Shown: positions 46,332 through 55,834, counted from the stretch's first letter. The stretch: DNA of 64,000 nucleotides from Bradymonas sediminis (GCF_003258315.1 NZ_CP030032.1:1526001-1590000); one strand, 5' to 3'. The notes: generated by a model not told the origin, from the letters alone. Made by a program: numbers and translations.

Positions 46332-48875
46332 ATGACAGCTCAGAATATGAAAAGATGGCGATATCTGGTTTTTTTGCTCGTCGGATTCGTCGCCGTTGGC
46401 TGCGGGATGGCCGACGACGACTTGCCACTGCTCAACGAGGAAGGCCCTGAGTGGGAGATGCGTCGTGGAGAACTGACCGACTTTTGCTCGGTGAGGGTCG
46501 ACGGATATGGCACGCTGAATGTCGAGGATGAATACCTGGCGAAAGTCGTGACCTGTGAGAACGAGGGGGCGCCAATGGAGGCCCTGAAGGCGCAGGCGAT
46601 TGCGGCGCGAGGATACGCAAAATACATTAACGAAGTTGAGGGACGACCGCTGTCGCCGACAGTTCGCGACCAGGACTATCGTTGCAATAAACCGGTGTCT
46701 GAGCGCGCTCGCCAGGCGGTCCGTGAGACGTCCGGCCAGGTCCTGACGCACAATGGCAAGTTAATCCTGCCGTTCTATGTCGCGGGTTCCAGGAACGTGA
46801 ACTCGCGCACGTGCATGGCATCGGGGACCGCCGGCACCCAAAAACACGTGACGTATAATCAGGGGCGCATCGGTGGACGCGTCAAACCGTCGTCGCTGGG
46901 TTGGAGCAGAAGCCCCGCGAACCGCGGCGCGATGTCGCAAAACGGGGCCAATTGCCTGGGCAATAATAATTATAGCCACGAGCGCATCCTTCGCTTCTTC
47001 TACGGCGACGATATTCGTATCGCTCAATTGGGCGGTGCCTGCGTCGACACCAGCGGTGGCTCCAGCAGCAACCCCGGCGGCGAGAATAATCCGATTGGCG
47101 AAGTTGAGAGTGATAATACCTGTGACGTCAACAGCGCCGACCCGACCATCATCACCCGTTCTCAGTGGGGCGCGCTTCGTCCCAAATATAACCGCCCCAA
47201 GCATACGCCGAAGCAATTCACGATCCACCACACGGTGACCTCGAATAACGACTCGAATCCGAAGGCCACCATCCGCCAAGTTCAGCGTGACCATATGGCG
47301 CGCGAGGGCGGCACCTGGGCGGATATCGGGTACCACTACCTGGTTGACCAGCAGGGACGCATCTACGCTGGCAACCCCTCGGATCGCGTCGGCGCGCATG
47401 TCGCCGGGCAGAACACCGGCAAGCTCGGCATCTCGTTTTTGGGCAATTATAACTCGCGCCAGCCGACCGAAGAGCAATTGGCGGCCGCTGGGAAGTTGAT
47501 CCGCTATCTTGGGAAAAAATATAATATTGATGTCAGCGGCAACGTGATTTCGGCGCACCGTGACCACGGCTCGACCGAATGCCCCGGCTCAAACCTCTAT
47601 GCGCGTCTGGACCGCATCCTCAACTATGCCCGTGGCGAAGACGCGAGCTGCGATGATTCCTCGGGCGGCGGCACCTCGGGCGACACGCCTACATATCGTT
47701 ATGTGCGCGTCCGCGCGATGAGCGACTGGCCCATCGGATATAACGACACCGTCCCTGGCTTCGAGCTCGACAGCGTCTCGGTCTCGACCGCTGATGGGGC
47801 TTCGCGCATGGCCAACGCGGTGCGCTCCTCCGAGAATGCGGTTCGCCCCAGCGCCGCCCTGGGACGTCCGGACAATACGACTTGTGACAACCGCTCCTCC
47901 ACCGTCGCGGGAATCCGAACCTCAGGTGAGATCGTGCTGAGTATCGACGGGGGTTTCAGCCCCGGTGATACCATCAACGTCGTGCAGTCGAATTATGGCA
48001 GCATGAGCGATTGTGCGGTGAGCGGAACGGCACAGGTTGCCATCTCCGCCGACGGCGCGACCTGGACGGTTGTCTCCGAAGATGTCCGCGGCAACGCGGC
48101 GCTTCGAGTCTCGAATACCTTTGTGAAATTTGCCGAGCCCGCCCATGGCAGCACTCAGGAGCCGACGGTTCGCTTCTCGGTTAACGCCTCGGCGAACGTC
48201 TCGCGCGTTGAGTATATCGCAGACGGTAGCGTGACCATTGGGTCGAGCACCGCCAAGCCGAATTTCGCGATTGAGTATACCTTCAACTATATGCGCGTGC
48301 ACCCGGTGGTCGCCAACGCCTACGACGCCAATGGCAACCTTATCGCCACCGACACGATTGAGATCATCACCGAGCAGGGCAGCGGGGGCAGTGGCTCCGA
48401 GTCGGCGTCGACGCTGGGACAAGAGAGCAGCGTGTGCTCCCCGGTCGGCAACGGCGGAGGCGCCGCACGCTGCAGCAACGGGCGGGGCGGCTATAGCACC
48501 GGCTCATGTTGGAAATTCGTCAAGGCCGCGATGATTCGTGCCCAGGTGGCGACCCGCGCTGATATTGACCGCCTGGCAAGCGCGGTTGGCATGAGCGGCT
48601 ACAGTGTTCAGGTCTCCGCTGCCGGATTCAAGCGCGCGGCGGACCGCGCCTCGGCCAGCACGCTGGCTTCCACTGTTGGGCTGAAGAAAGTGAACACTCC
48701 GCCCACCCAGGCTCCTCGCGGCGCCGTGATTGCATGGGGCGCTGGCTGCATGGGAGCCCACGCGCGCTACGGGCATATCGAAGTTTCGCAGGGCGACGGT
48801 TATGCCTGCTCGGACTATTGCGGCCGCATCCGCGGCAACCCGAGCTGCGCGAGCGTCTACGTCCCGACCAACTGA
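46332..48875 (+). CDS. Multidomain peptidoglycan-targeting lipoprotein (SpoIID, amidase, CHAP-like)
   Basis: An 847-residue lipoprotein (lipobox VAVGC, Cys24; ATG 46332 preferred over 46290 and 46347). Order of domains: SpoIID/LytB-like (about 55-230; YLAKVVTCENEG, MEALKAQAIAARGYAKYI), which in SpoIID is a lytic transglycosylase acting on denuded glycans; a PGRP/Ami_2 zinc amidase (about 271-435; RSQWGALRP, FTIHHTVT, GYHYLVDQQGRIYAG, with zinc ligands His near 299, His409 and Cys417 in SAHRDHGSTECPGSN); two beta-sandwich modules (about 450-690); and a C-terminal CHAP/NlpC-like region (about 700-847; GSCWKFVKAAM, APRGAVIAWGAG, ARYGHIEVSQG). Together they could strip stems and cut both glycan and peptide. 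The envelope of prey or self is the likely substrate. Confidence 0.85.
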   Translation: MTAQNMKRWRYLVFLLVGFVAVGCGMADDDLPLLNEEGPEWEMRRGELTDFCSVRVDGYGTLNVEDEYLAKVVTCENEGAPMEALKAQAIAARGYAKYINEVEGRPLSPTVRDQDYRCNKPVSERARQAVRETSGQVLTHNGKLILPFYVAGSRNVNSRTCMASGTAGTQKHVTYNQGRIGGRVKPSSLGWSRSPANRGAMSQNGANCLGNNNYSHERILRFFYGDDIRIAQLGGACVDTSGGSSSNPGGENNPIGEVESDNTCDVNSADPTIITRSQWGALRPKYNRPKHTPKQFTIHHTVTSNNDSNPKATIRQVQRDHMAREGGTWADIGYHYLVDQQGRIYAGNPSDRVGAHVAGQNTGKLGISFLGNYNSRQPTEEQLAAAGKLIRYLGKKYNIDVSGNVISAHRDHGSTECPGSNLYARLDRILNYARGEDASCDDSSGGGTSGDTPTYRYVRVRAMSDWPIGYNDTVPGFELDSVSVSTADGASRMANAVRSSENAVRPSAALGRPDNTTCDNRSSTVAGIRTSGEIVLSIDGGFSPGDTINVVQSNYGSMSDCAVSGTAQVAISADGATWTVVSEDVRGNAALRVSNTFVKFAEPAHGSTQEPTVRFSVNASANVSRVEYIADGSVTIGSSTAKPNFAIEYTFNYMRVHPVVANAYDANGNLIATDTIEIITEQGSGGSGSESASTLGQESSVCSPVGNGGGAARCSNGRGGYSTGSCWKFVKAAMIRAQVATRADIDRLASAVGMSGYSVQVSAAGFKRAADRASASTLASTVGLKKVNTPPTQAPRGAVIAWGAGCMGAHARYGHIEVSQGDGYACSDYCGRIRGNPSCASVYVPTN

Positions 48876-48949
48876 GTCGGCCTGAACACGGGCGAAGAGC
48901 CCGAATAAGTTGTTTATAATTTGATCAACGATTGATAGAAGGCGAGACC

Positions 48950-49531
48950 ATGAAAAACTCGACGATGCTCCGGATAGTCATCTTTGCCGCGGCGCTCACC
49001 CTGTCGCTGGGCGCGGCTGCGTGTGACACGAGCAATAAGAAGCTTACAGCCGGCAATAACACCAACACCGAGACCGCTAAGCCGGACACTGGCTCCGGAG
49101 ATGAGGCCGACACCGGTGGCGTCTCGGACGAAGAGGGCGAAGGCCACGGCAAGGAGCCCGGTGAATACGAGCTGCTCGAGCCTGGATTTATGAACGGCTC
49201 TTGGCGAGTGGCTGAGCCCACTCAGGATGCGCCCGTCGCGTATTTCGATACCTTCCAGGACGAAGGCGACTCGGAGGTGACCGGTGATTTCGTTATGGGT
49301 AACGCTCTCTATGAGGGCGGCATTGACGGGCAGTCGGGCGAGATCGCCGTCGGAAGCTTCGACGGAACGACCCTCACGCTGAAGTGGAACCCCACCACCG
49401 ACCCGGACGAGATGTTTACCCTCGTGGCGACCAAGACGACCGAGGACCACCTGCAAGGGAAGATCACCGCCGATCGTAATGTTGAGTTGGACTACGCAGT
49501 GAGCGTAACCCGTCAGATGGACGATGAATAA
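48950..49531 (+). CDS. Small lipoprotein
   Basis: A 193-residue lipoprotein downstream of the lytic lipoprotein, 74 nt away and on the same strand. ATG 48950 follows GGCGAG. Lipobox SLGAAAC (Cys near 25), then a Thr/Asp/Glu/Gly-rich linker (about 30-70) and a compact beta-rich domain (FMNGSWRVAEPTQDAPVAYF, EVTGDFVMGNALYEGGIDG, LTLKWNPTTDPDEMF) that resembles lipocalin-like or Ig-like folds by strand pattern only. Possibly an accessory for the lytic protein. Function unknown. Confidence 0.7.
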   Translation: MKNSTMLRIVIFAAALTLSLGAAACDTSNKKLTAGNNTNTETAKPDTGSGDEADTGGVSDEEGEGHGKEPGEYELLEPGFMNGSWRVAEPTQDAPVAYFDTFQDEGDSEVTGDFVMGNALYEGGIDGQSGEIAVGSFDGTTLTLKWNPTTDPDEMFTLVATKTTEDHLQGKITADRNVELDYAVSVTRQMDDE

Positions 49532-49553
49532 GTTTAGGCGATAGCGCCTGACG

Positions 49554-49601
49554 CAAAAAAACGCCCCGCTCAGACGCCGATATCGGCGCTTGAGCGGGGC
49601 G
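49554..49601 (-). terminator. Terminator hairpin, mainly for the minus-strand BI-1 gene
   Basis: CGCCCCGCTCA (49562-49572) pairs with TGAGCGGGGCG (49591-49601) around an inner GCCGATATCGGC palindrome. A run of A (49554-49561) gives TTTTTTT on the minus strand, where the gene at 49627 ends. Confidence 0.85.
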
Positions 49602-49626
49602 AATTCGTTAAGCGCTAACCGCTGTT

Positions 49627-50364
49627 TCAGTCGCGGCCCATCACCAGGCTCAGGATATACCAGAACATCATCGCGATGGAGGAGAACAGCGCAAGCGCCG
49701 CGGCGACATGCTGGTCGGTGCGATAATGATGTAGCACGTTCGAGGTATAGTAGACCACATAGCCAGCCGACAGGCCGACCATCAAGATCGAGAAGCCAAG
49801 CCCAAGGCTAAAGCCGAAGCGCACACCGGCGACGATGGCGGCCATCGCCAGGGCGCTCATCACCACGAGGCCAGTGCGAAGCGCCGAGAAGTCGCGTTTA
49901 GATACCAGGACAAAGCCGGTCAACACGCTAAACACCGACAGGGTAATCAGCGCCGCGGTCGGCAGCACATGCGCCGAAGAATAGAACGCGGCCATATACA
50001 TCATCGGCACGAAGACCACCGCGTAGCTCACCACGCCCAGCGTCAGCCCGAGGTATTGCATGGGGCGCGAGTTCATATTGCGCGCCCACCAATCCGCGAG
50101 CATGCCGGTGCCGATAAAGAGCGCCATCACGATCAGCCAGGAGAAGCGCCCGCCGACCATCATCTTAATAAGTGGCTCGGCAATCGGTGAATTGATGAGC
50201 AGAGTGGTGAACGCGACGAAGAGCGCGATCGCCCCGCCCAGATGCAAATAGGTGCGCCGCATAAAGGCCAGGCGCTCGTCCAACACGGCGCTGGCCGCGT
50301 TGGCGACGCCGCCTCCGTAATACGCGCCGGGGTCGTGCTCGTTATGATATGGGTGCTGGGTCAT
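49627..50364 (-). CDS. Bax inhibitor-1/YccA-family membrane protein
   Basis: A 245-residue protein with seven hydrophobic helices. The N-terminal 30 residues are polar (HNEHDPGAYYGGG), followed by LAFMRRTYLHLGGAIALFVAF, then WLIVMALFIGTGMLADWWA, LGLTLGVVSYAVVFVPMMYM, VFSVLTGFVLVSKRDF and a closing YVVYYTSNVLHHYRTDQHVAAALALF with conserved Tyr and Asp residues of the family. Bacterial members act as pH-sensitive calcium leak channels or modulate FtsH; here neither is shown by context. GGAAAC is upstream of ATG 50364. Confidence 0.9.
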   Translation of the reverse strand: MTQHPYHNEHDPGAYYGGGVANAASAVLDERLAFMRRTYLHLGGAIALFVAFTTLLINSPIAEPLIKMMVGGRFSWLIVMALFIGTGMLADWWARNMNSRPMQYLGLTLGVVSYAVVFVPMMYMAAFYSSAHVLPTAALITLSVFSVLTGFVLVSKRDFSALRTGLVVMSALAMAAIVAGVRFGFSLGLGFSILMVGLSAGYVVYYTSNVLHHYRTDQHVAAALALFSSIAMMFWYILSLVMGRD

Positions 50365-50611
50365 GATTTGTTTCCTATCAAAAAGAAGTGAATGGGCTGT
50401 TTAGTCGCATCTTGTCCGACGCTTTTCGATTCGTTGGGAGCCGTCGAGCGCTCGCACAGGAGAACCAAATTGTGCGCGTTTCTATTCAAAGAAGATACGC
50501 TCTATCATTGGGCGATATTCGCACCGGTGTCCAGTCCTATCGACGCGCGTCTGAATCCTTCCCGAACAACACGTTTTGTGAGCGCATATTTTCGTGGGCT
50601 CCGCCGCTCGC

Positions 50612-51715
50612 CTAGGCGCTCTGGTAGGCCGGATAGTCGGTATATCCCTCGGTGCCGCCGCCGTAGATCGTCTCGGCGTTGGGCGTGGCGATCGGCCAGT
50701 TATTTTGCATGCGCGCGACCAGGTCGGGGTTTGCGATATAGGGAACCCCGAAGGCCGCTAGATCGATGAGTCCTTCGTTTAGCAGGGAGTCTGCGAGGGC
50801 GCGGTTGAGACCGCCCGCCATCATCAGCACGCCGTCATAGGCTGCGCGAAAGCGCCCCAAAAAGTCCGGCTTAATGCAGCGCTGGTCGCCGCTGAGCTGA
50901 TTATTAAAATGCACAAACGCCAGCGTTCGCGCGTTGAGCTGCTCGGCCATATAGAGCCAGGTTTGCTCCTCGTCGGCGAAGGGGTGCATATCTGCAAAGC
51001 GCCCGAATGGGGCGAAGCGAATCGCGGTGCGCTCCCCGCCAATGCGCGCGACAACGGCGTCGAGCACCTCAAGGGCGAGGCGAGCGCGGTTTTCGATGGT
51101 CGCGCCGCCGTAGCGGTCGGCGCGGGTGTTGAGCGTGGCGTTGATAAATTGCTCGATCAGGTAGCCGTTGGCGGCGTGAATCTCGACGCCATCGAAGCCC
51201 GCGCGGATCGCGTTTTCGGCCGCCTGTGCGTAATCCTCGATGGTCTGCTGGATCTCGGCGATGCTCAGGGCGCGCGGCGTGGCCGGCGGGATGCGCCCGG
51301 GTGTGCCATCGTCGCGGTAGCCATAGCAGGTCGAGTTTTTCGCCTGCACCGCCACCGAGCTTACGGGCGCGCCGCCATCGGCGCGCGCCGACGGATGAGA
51401 GATGCGCCCGACATGCCAGAGCTGGGCGAAGATGCGACCGCCTGCCTGATGCACCGACTCGGTCACCGGGCGCCACGCCTCGACCTGTGCTTCGGTGTAC
51501 AGGCCCGGCACAAAGAGATAGCCCTGACTCTGCTCAGAGATCGCGACGCCCTCACTGATGATGAGGCCGGCCGACGCGCGTTGGGTATAATAGAGCGCGG
51601 TTTGGGCGTCGGCTTTCCCCTCATCAACCGCGCGCGAGCGCGTCATCGGGGCCATTGCGACGCGATTCTTCAGGGTAATCGCCCCCAAGTTGAAAGGTTC
51701 GAAGAGGCTGGACAT
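50612..51715 (-). CDS. Old-yellow-enzyme-type ene-reductase
   Basis: A 367-residue FMN flavoprotein of the OYE/NemA family that reduces activated C=C bonds and nitro compounds with NAD(P)H. Seen: LFEPFNLGAITLKNRVAMAPMTRSRA, YTQRASAGLIISEGVAIS, GRIFAQLWHVGRISHP, FDGVEIHAANGYLIEQF, YGGATIENRARLALEVLDA and the C-terminal FGVPYIANPDL. The FDGVEIHAANGYLIEQF block contains the His-Asn pair that binds the substrate carbonyl. It is transcribed divergently from the alkylation-repair genes at 51824. No obvious regulator gene is adjacent. Confidence 0.93.
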   Translation of the reverse strand: MSSLFEPFNLGAITLKNRVAMAPMTRSRAVDEGKADAQTALYYTQRASAGLIISEGVAISEQSQGYLFVPGLYTEAQVEAWRPVTESVHQAGGRIFAQLWHVGRISHPSARADGGAPVSSVAVQAKNSTCYGYRDDGTPGRIPPATPRALSIAEIQQTIEDYAQAAENAIRAGFDGVEIHAANGYLIEQFINATLNTRADRYGGATIENRARLALEVLDAVVARIGGERTAIRFAPFGRFADMHPFADEEQTWLYMAEQLNARTLAFVHFNNQLSGDQRCIKPDFLGRFRAAYDGVLMMAGGLNRALADSLLNEGLIDLAAFGVPYIANPDLVARMQNNWPIATPNAETIYGGGTEGYTDYPAYQSA

Positions 51716-51823
51716 AATGCGTTCCTTTTAAGACCTTCGGCGTGCGAATGGATGCGCTGATTGGCATCGCTGCGCCGTATAAAATTCTCGCGGCGACTTA
51801 TCGCGACGCGCCACTGATGCGAG

Positions 51824-52420
51824 ATGAACATGAAGCAAAAAAACGCCCGGATTGGCAGCGAAGCGCCCGCGGTTTCGTATCTCCTGGGCGAATCCTCGCT
51901 CGATATGGTGTTGGTAGCGCAGACTCCCAGAGGCGTCTGCGCGATATTTATGGGGGAGGACAGCGACGCGCTTGAGCGCGCGCTGCAAAAACTCTATCCC
52001 AACGCCAGGCGCGCCGATACTAGACACGCATCGCCCAATGTGAAGGGCGTATTTGCAAAGATTATAGCCTTTATCGACGCGCCCGCCCACGAACTCGACA
52101 TCGCGCTCGACCTTCACGGAACGGAGTTTCAGCAACAGGTCTGGCAGGCGTTGCGCCAAGTCCCGCTCGGGCACCGGGCGACCTACGCCGAGATTGCCCG
52201 GGCGATCGGCCGACCCACCGCCTCACGCGCAGTCGCGGGAGCTTGCGCCGCCAACCGTGTGTCGCTGGCCGTGCCGTGTCATCGCATCGTGCGAAGTGAC
52301 GGCGGTTTGTCCGGGTATCGTTGGGGCGTCGCGCGAAAGCGCGCCTTGCTCGAGCGCGAGGCTGCCGCCCGGGGGCAGCAATTGATCTTCGAGACTTCGT
52401 CCCTGAGTGGCAAATCATGA
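51824..52420 (+). CDS. Methylated-DNA--protein-cysteine methyltransferase (Ada C-terminal type)
   Basis: A 198-residue suicide DNA-repair protein that removes alkyl groups from O6-guanine. Acceptor Cys152 lies in PCHRIVRSDG; the helix-turn-helix-like GHRATYAEIARAIGRPTASRAVA and the N-terminal LGESSLDMVLVAQTPRGVCA match the C-terminal half of Ada more than the shorter Ogt. The N-terminal phosphotriester (Ada-N) domain is absent. It overlaps alkB by 4 nt (ATGA), so the two are co-translated. The regulatory Ada function is therefore unlikely to be encoded by this gene alone. Confidence 0.93.
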   Translation: MNMKQKNARIGSEAPAVSYLLGESSLDMVLVAQTPRGVCAIFMGEDSDALERALQKLYPNARRADTRHASPNVKGVFAKIIAFIDAPAHELDIALDLHGTEFQQQVWQALRQVPLGHRATYAEIARAIGRPTASRAVAGACAANRVSLAVPCHRIVRSDGGLSGYRWGVARKRALLEREAAARGQQLIFETSSLSGKS

Positions 52421-53070
52421 CCCTGGAATTATTCAATGACCCCGGCATGGCCGGGCCCGACCGCCAGGAATTGGCCGCCGGCGCGCTGGTGCTTCGCCGC
52501 TTCGCCCAGCCCAGCATGGACGCGCTGATCCGCGGCCTGAGCCGCATTATCCGCCAGTCGCCGTTTCGCCATTGGCAGACCCCGGGCGGCCACCGCATGT
52601 CGGTCGCGATGAGCAATTGCGGGGCACTGGGTTGGGTGAGCGACCATCGCGGTTACCGCTACCAGCAGATTGATCCCAACAGCGGCCAACCCTGGCCCGA
52701 GATGCCCCAGGCCTTCAAAGCACTCGCCAAAAGCGCCGCGGCCGAGGCTGGCTTCGATGGGTTCGTCCCCGATAGCTGTCTTATCAATCAATATGAGCCC
52801 GGCGCGCGCATGTCGCTGCATCAGGACAAAAACGAGCGCGACTTCGGCCAGCCGATCGTCTCGGTCTCCCTGGGCATCGCGGCGGTTTTCGAGTTCGGCG
52901 GCATATCCCGGGGCGACCGGGTTCAGGCTGTCCCGCTGCAGCACGCCGATGTCATGGTCTGGGGCGGTCCGGCGCGCCTTCGCTTCCACGGCGTGCGAAA
53001 ACTCAGCGACGCCGAACACCCCGTGCTTGGCAGACGCCGCATCAACCTGACCTTTCGCCACGCCGGCTAA
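52417..53070 (+). CDS. alkB: AlkB alpha-ketoglutarate-dependent DNA dioxygenase
   Basis: Oxidatively demethylates 1-methyladenine and 3-methylcytosine using Fe(II) and 2-oxoglutarate. The 217-residue protein has the iron ligands His135 and Asp137 (SLHQDKNE) and His191 (FHGVRK), and the 2-oxoglutarate-binding RxNxTxR at 208-214 (RINLTFR). ATG 52417 overlaps the preceding stop. Direct reversal of both O6-alkyl and N-alkyl damage is thus encoded by adjacent genes. A MenH-like hydrolase gene follows 9 nt later. Confidence 0.95.
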   Translation: MTLELFNDPGMAGPDRQELAAGALVLRRFAQPSMDALIRGLSRIIRQSPFRHWQTPGGHRMSVAMSNCGALGWVSDHRGYRYQQIDPNSGQPWPEMPQAFKALAKSAAAEAGFDGFVPDSCLINQYEPGARMSLHQDKNERDFGQPIVSVSLGIAAVFEFGGISRGDRVQAVPLQHADVMVWGGPARLRFHGVRKLSDAEHPVLGRRRINLTFRHAG

Positions 53071-53079
53071 GCATACCCA

Positions 53080-53880
53080 ATGAGGCAAATTGTGAAGTTA
53101 GTTAGCGCAACCCAGCTATCCGAAGGTCCCGGAGCCAGCGCCCCCACGCTCGTCTTCTTACACGGGTTTATGGGCGGACCGGCCGACTATGCGCCGATGA
53201 TTGAGCGCCTGGGGAGGCGCTATCGGTGCATCGGCGTGGAGCTCGCCGGCCACGGCAAAACCCCGCTGCCGGACACCTCCATCTCACTGCGCCAGCTCGC
53301 CAGACCCTTGCGAGAAGACGTGCTCGCGCCGTTGGGGAGGCCGACGCTCGTCGGCTATTCGATGGGTGGTCGCCTGGCCCTCCAATGCGCCCTCGACTAC
53401 CCGGAGAGCGTCGCGAACCTCGTCCTAATTTCGACCTCACCGGGCATCGAGGACACCGCGCAACGCGAACTTCGTCGCGCCCAGGACGCCCTGCGCGCCA
53501 CCCGTATTCGCCAGGAATTCGACGCCTTCCTCGCCGATTGGTACCGGCTGCCCATCTTCGGCGGCCTGCGCAACACCTCCGGCTTCGAGGCGATGCTCGC
53601 CCGTCGAAAGGCTCAAAACCCCGCGGCCATCGCCCGGGTCATCACCGAGCTTAGCCCCGGGCTCCAGCCTTCAAATTGGCCGCGCCTCGACGCGCTGCGG
53701 GGCGACGCGCCCAAGACCACCTGGCTCGTCGGCGCAGACGATCCCAAATACCACCAACTCGGCCAAAAACTCGCCGCCCTCGACCACCAGGTTCGCACCG
53801 CCGCCCACGCCGCCCACGCCCTGCATATCGAGCGCCCCGAGTGGTGCGCGCAGCAGATTGAGATGCTGGTCGAAAGTTGA
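53080..53880 (+). CDS. MenH-like alpha/beta hydrolase
   Basis: A 266-residue hydrolase with FLHGFMGGPADYAPMIERL, VELAGHGKT (like the GHG signature of MenH), LVGYSMGGRLALQCAL (nucleophile Ser of GYSMG) and a late His (AAHALHIERPEW). These blocks resemble SHCHC synthase of menaquinone synthesis (MenH), which would have Ser, Asp and His as the triad. The Asp is probably in VGADDPKYHQL. No other men genes are in the window, so another ester or thioester substrate is possible. It is likely the third gene of the alkylation-repair operon. Confidence 0.85.
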   Translation: MRQIVKLVSATQLSEGPGASAPTLVFLHGFMGGPADYAPMIERLGRRYRCIGVELAGHGKTPLPDTSISLRQLARPLREDVLAPLGRPTLVGYSMGGRLALQCALDYPESVANLVLISTSPGIEDTAQRELRRAQDALRATRIRQEFDAFLADWYRLPIFGGLRNTSGFEAMLARRKAQNPAAIARVITELSPGLQPSNWPRLDALRGDAPKTTWLVGADDPKYHQLGQKLAALDHQVRTAAHAAHALHIERPEWCAQQIEMLVES

Positions 53881-53937
53881 CTCGGAGGCTTAGGCGCGCG
53901 CGCGGAGACCATCGAAGTCGCTGCGTACGCTACAAAC

Positions 53938-55752
53938 TCAAGGGCTCAGCGGCTCTACCGACGCCTCGCAGCTATCATCCTCCGCCTGCTGCAGGCGCCA
54001 CATATTCGTATAGACGCCGTTCAGGACCATGAGTTCGGCGTGGGTGCCGCGCTCGCTGATGCGGCCGCCGTCCATCACCAGGATCTCGTCGCTGTCGGTG
54101 ATGGTCGACAGGCGATGCGCGATGGAGATGGTGGTGTGCTCGGCGGCGACGTCGCGCAGCGCGCTCAAGATGGACTGCTCGCTGGCGGAGTCGAGCGAGG
54201 AGGTCGCCTCGTCGAAGATCAATATGCGCGGGTTTTTGAGCACCGCGCGGGCGATGGCCACGCGCTGCTTCTCGCCGCCCGACAGCTTCAGCCCGCGCTC
54301 GCCGACCACGGTGTCGTAGCCGTCGGGGAGGGATTCGATAAAGTCGTGGATCGCCGCCACGCGCGCGGCCTCGACGACCTCCTCGCGGGTCGCGTCGAGG
54401 TTGGCGTAGTGGATATTATAGAAGATCGTGTCGTTAAAGAGGACCGTGTCCTGGGGGACGATGGCGATGGCGTCGCGCACGCTTCGCTGGGTTGCCTTCG
54501 CGATGTCCTGCCCGTCGAGGGTGATGGTGCCGGCGTCGACGTCGTAGAATCGGTAGAGCAGGCGAGCGAGGGTGGACTTTCCGGCGCCGCTGGGGCCGAC
54601 GATGGCGAGTTTTTTGCCGGCGGGGACCCGAAAGCTCAGGCCGTGGATAATCTGGCGCTCGGCGTCATAGCCAAACTCGACCTCCTCGAAGCGCACCTCA
54701 CCAAGCTCGACCTTCAGGTCCTGGGCGTCGGGGATATCCTGGACCTCGGGCTCCCGGTCGAGCAGCTCAAACATGCGCTCCATATCGCTCAGCGCGTGCT
54801 TGATGACGCTATAGATCGTGCCGAGAAACCCGAGCGGCAAGAAGACCTGGAGCAGGTACGCGTTAACCGCGACCAGGTCGCCCACGCTCATCTCGCCGGC
54901 GACCACGCCCTTTGCGGCGAGGACCATGATGAGGGTGACGCCGACCGCGATGACCAGGCCCTGCGTCAGGTTGAGCAGCGACAGCGAGCTTTGGGAGCGC
55001 ACCGCGGCCGCCTCCCATTTGATAAGATCCTCGTCGTAGCGGGCGACCTCGAACGCCTCGTTGCCGAAATATTTAACCGTCTCATAGTTGATGAGCGCGT
55101 CGATGGCGTGGGCGTTTGCGCGCGATTCGGCCTTATTCATGGCGACGCGGTGGCGCAGCCGCCACTCGGTGACCACCAGCGTCAGCGCGACATAGATCGT
55201 GAAGGTGACGACCACCACCAACGCGAACCAGGCGTCGTAGGTTTTGAGCAAAACCGCGGCGACCAGCCCGATCTCGACCAGCGTCGGAACGATGCGAAAA
55301 AGCAGGTAATTCAACAGGTTACTGATGCTGCTCGCCCCGCGGTTGATGTCGCGGGTGATGGCGCCGGTCTGGCGTTCAAGGTGGAAGCGCAGCGACAAAT
55401 CGTGCAGGTGACTGATGACCTGCAAGGAGATCTTGCGCATGATCCCGTAGCGCATGCGCGCGAAGAGGGCCGCTCGCAATTCCTCAAAAGCCGACGCGGT
55501 AAAGCGCAGCGCCCCGTAGCCGAGCAAGAGGCCCAGCGGCAGGGCGAGTATGGCGCCCGAGGAGGCGTCGAGCACATCGACCATGCGCTTGAGCACCAGC
55601 GGCACGCTGACCGTGGCGACCTTCGCCAGCAGCAGCAGCACCATCGCGATGATCGAGCGCCCCCGATACTCCCAAATATAGGGCAGCAGGGTGCGAAAAA
55701 TCTCCCAATCTAATTTGGGTGCGGAGGGGGTCTCGGTGCGTCGTGCGCGCAT
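53938..55752 (-). CDS. ABC transporter, Atm1/ABCB7-type half exporter
   Basis: A 604-residue fused permease and ATPase. Six helices in residues 30-320 are followed by an ATPase with Walker A GPSGAGKST (near 378), signature LSGGEKQR, Walker B ILIFDEATSSLDSAS and the switch His in IAHRLST. The NYETVKYFGNEAFE block after the fourth helix is the mark of the Atm1/HMT group, whose members export glutathione-linked or sulfur/metal conjugates. As a half transporter it should dimerise. The gene stands alone on the minus strand between the MenH-like hydrolase and the acyltransferase. Confidence 0.93.
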   Translation of the reverse strand: MRARRTETPSAPKLDWEIFRTLLPYIWEYRGRSIIAMVLLLLAKVATVSVPLVLKRMVDVLDASSGAILALPLGLLLGYGALRFTASAFEELRAALFARMRYGIMRKISLQVISHLHDLSLRFHLERQTGAITRDINRGASSISNLLNYLLFRIVPTLVEIGLVAAVLLKTYDAWFALVVVVTFTIYVALTLVVTEWRLRHRVAMNKAESRANAHAIDALINYETVKYFGNEAFEVARYDEDLIKWEAAAVRSQSSLSLLNLTQGLVIAVGVTLIMVLAAKGVVAGEMSVGDLVAVNAYLLQVFLPLGFLGTIYSVIKHALSDMERMFELLDREPEVQDIPDAQDLKVELGEVRFEEVEFGYDAERQIIHGLSFRVPAGKKLAIVGPSGAGKSTLARLLYRFYDVDAGTITLDGQDIAKATQRSVRDAIAIVPQDTVLFNDTIFYNIHYANLDATREEVVEAARVAAIHDFIESLPDGYDTVVGERGLKLSGGEKQRVAIARAVLKNPRILIFDEATSSLDSASEQSILSALRDVAAEHTTISIAHRLSTITDSDEILVMDGGRISERGTHAELMVLNGVYTNMWRLQQAEDDSCEASVEPLSP

Positions 55753-55834
55753 GGAATATCTGTCGGAGGAGAGGTCGCCAGAGTAAAGAACTCGGCCAAG
55801 ACGTTGTCTTTGGCCGAGTTATAAAACAGCCGAG

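Noticed and set aside
54040-55713. Plus-strand open frame of about 557 codons opposite the ABC exporter gene
   Set aside because: Antisense shadow of an intact transporter; Asp/Val/Gly-rich composition with no domain.
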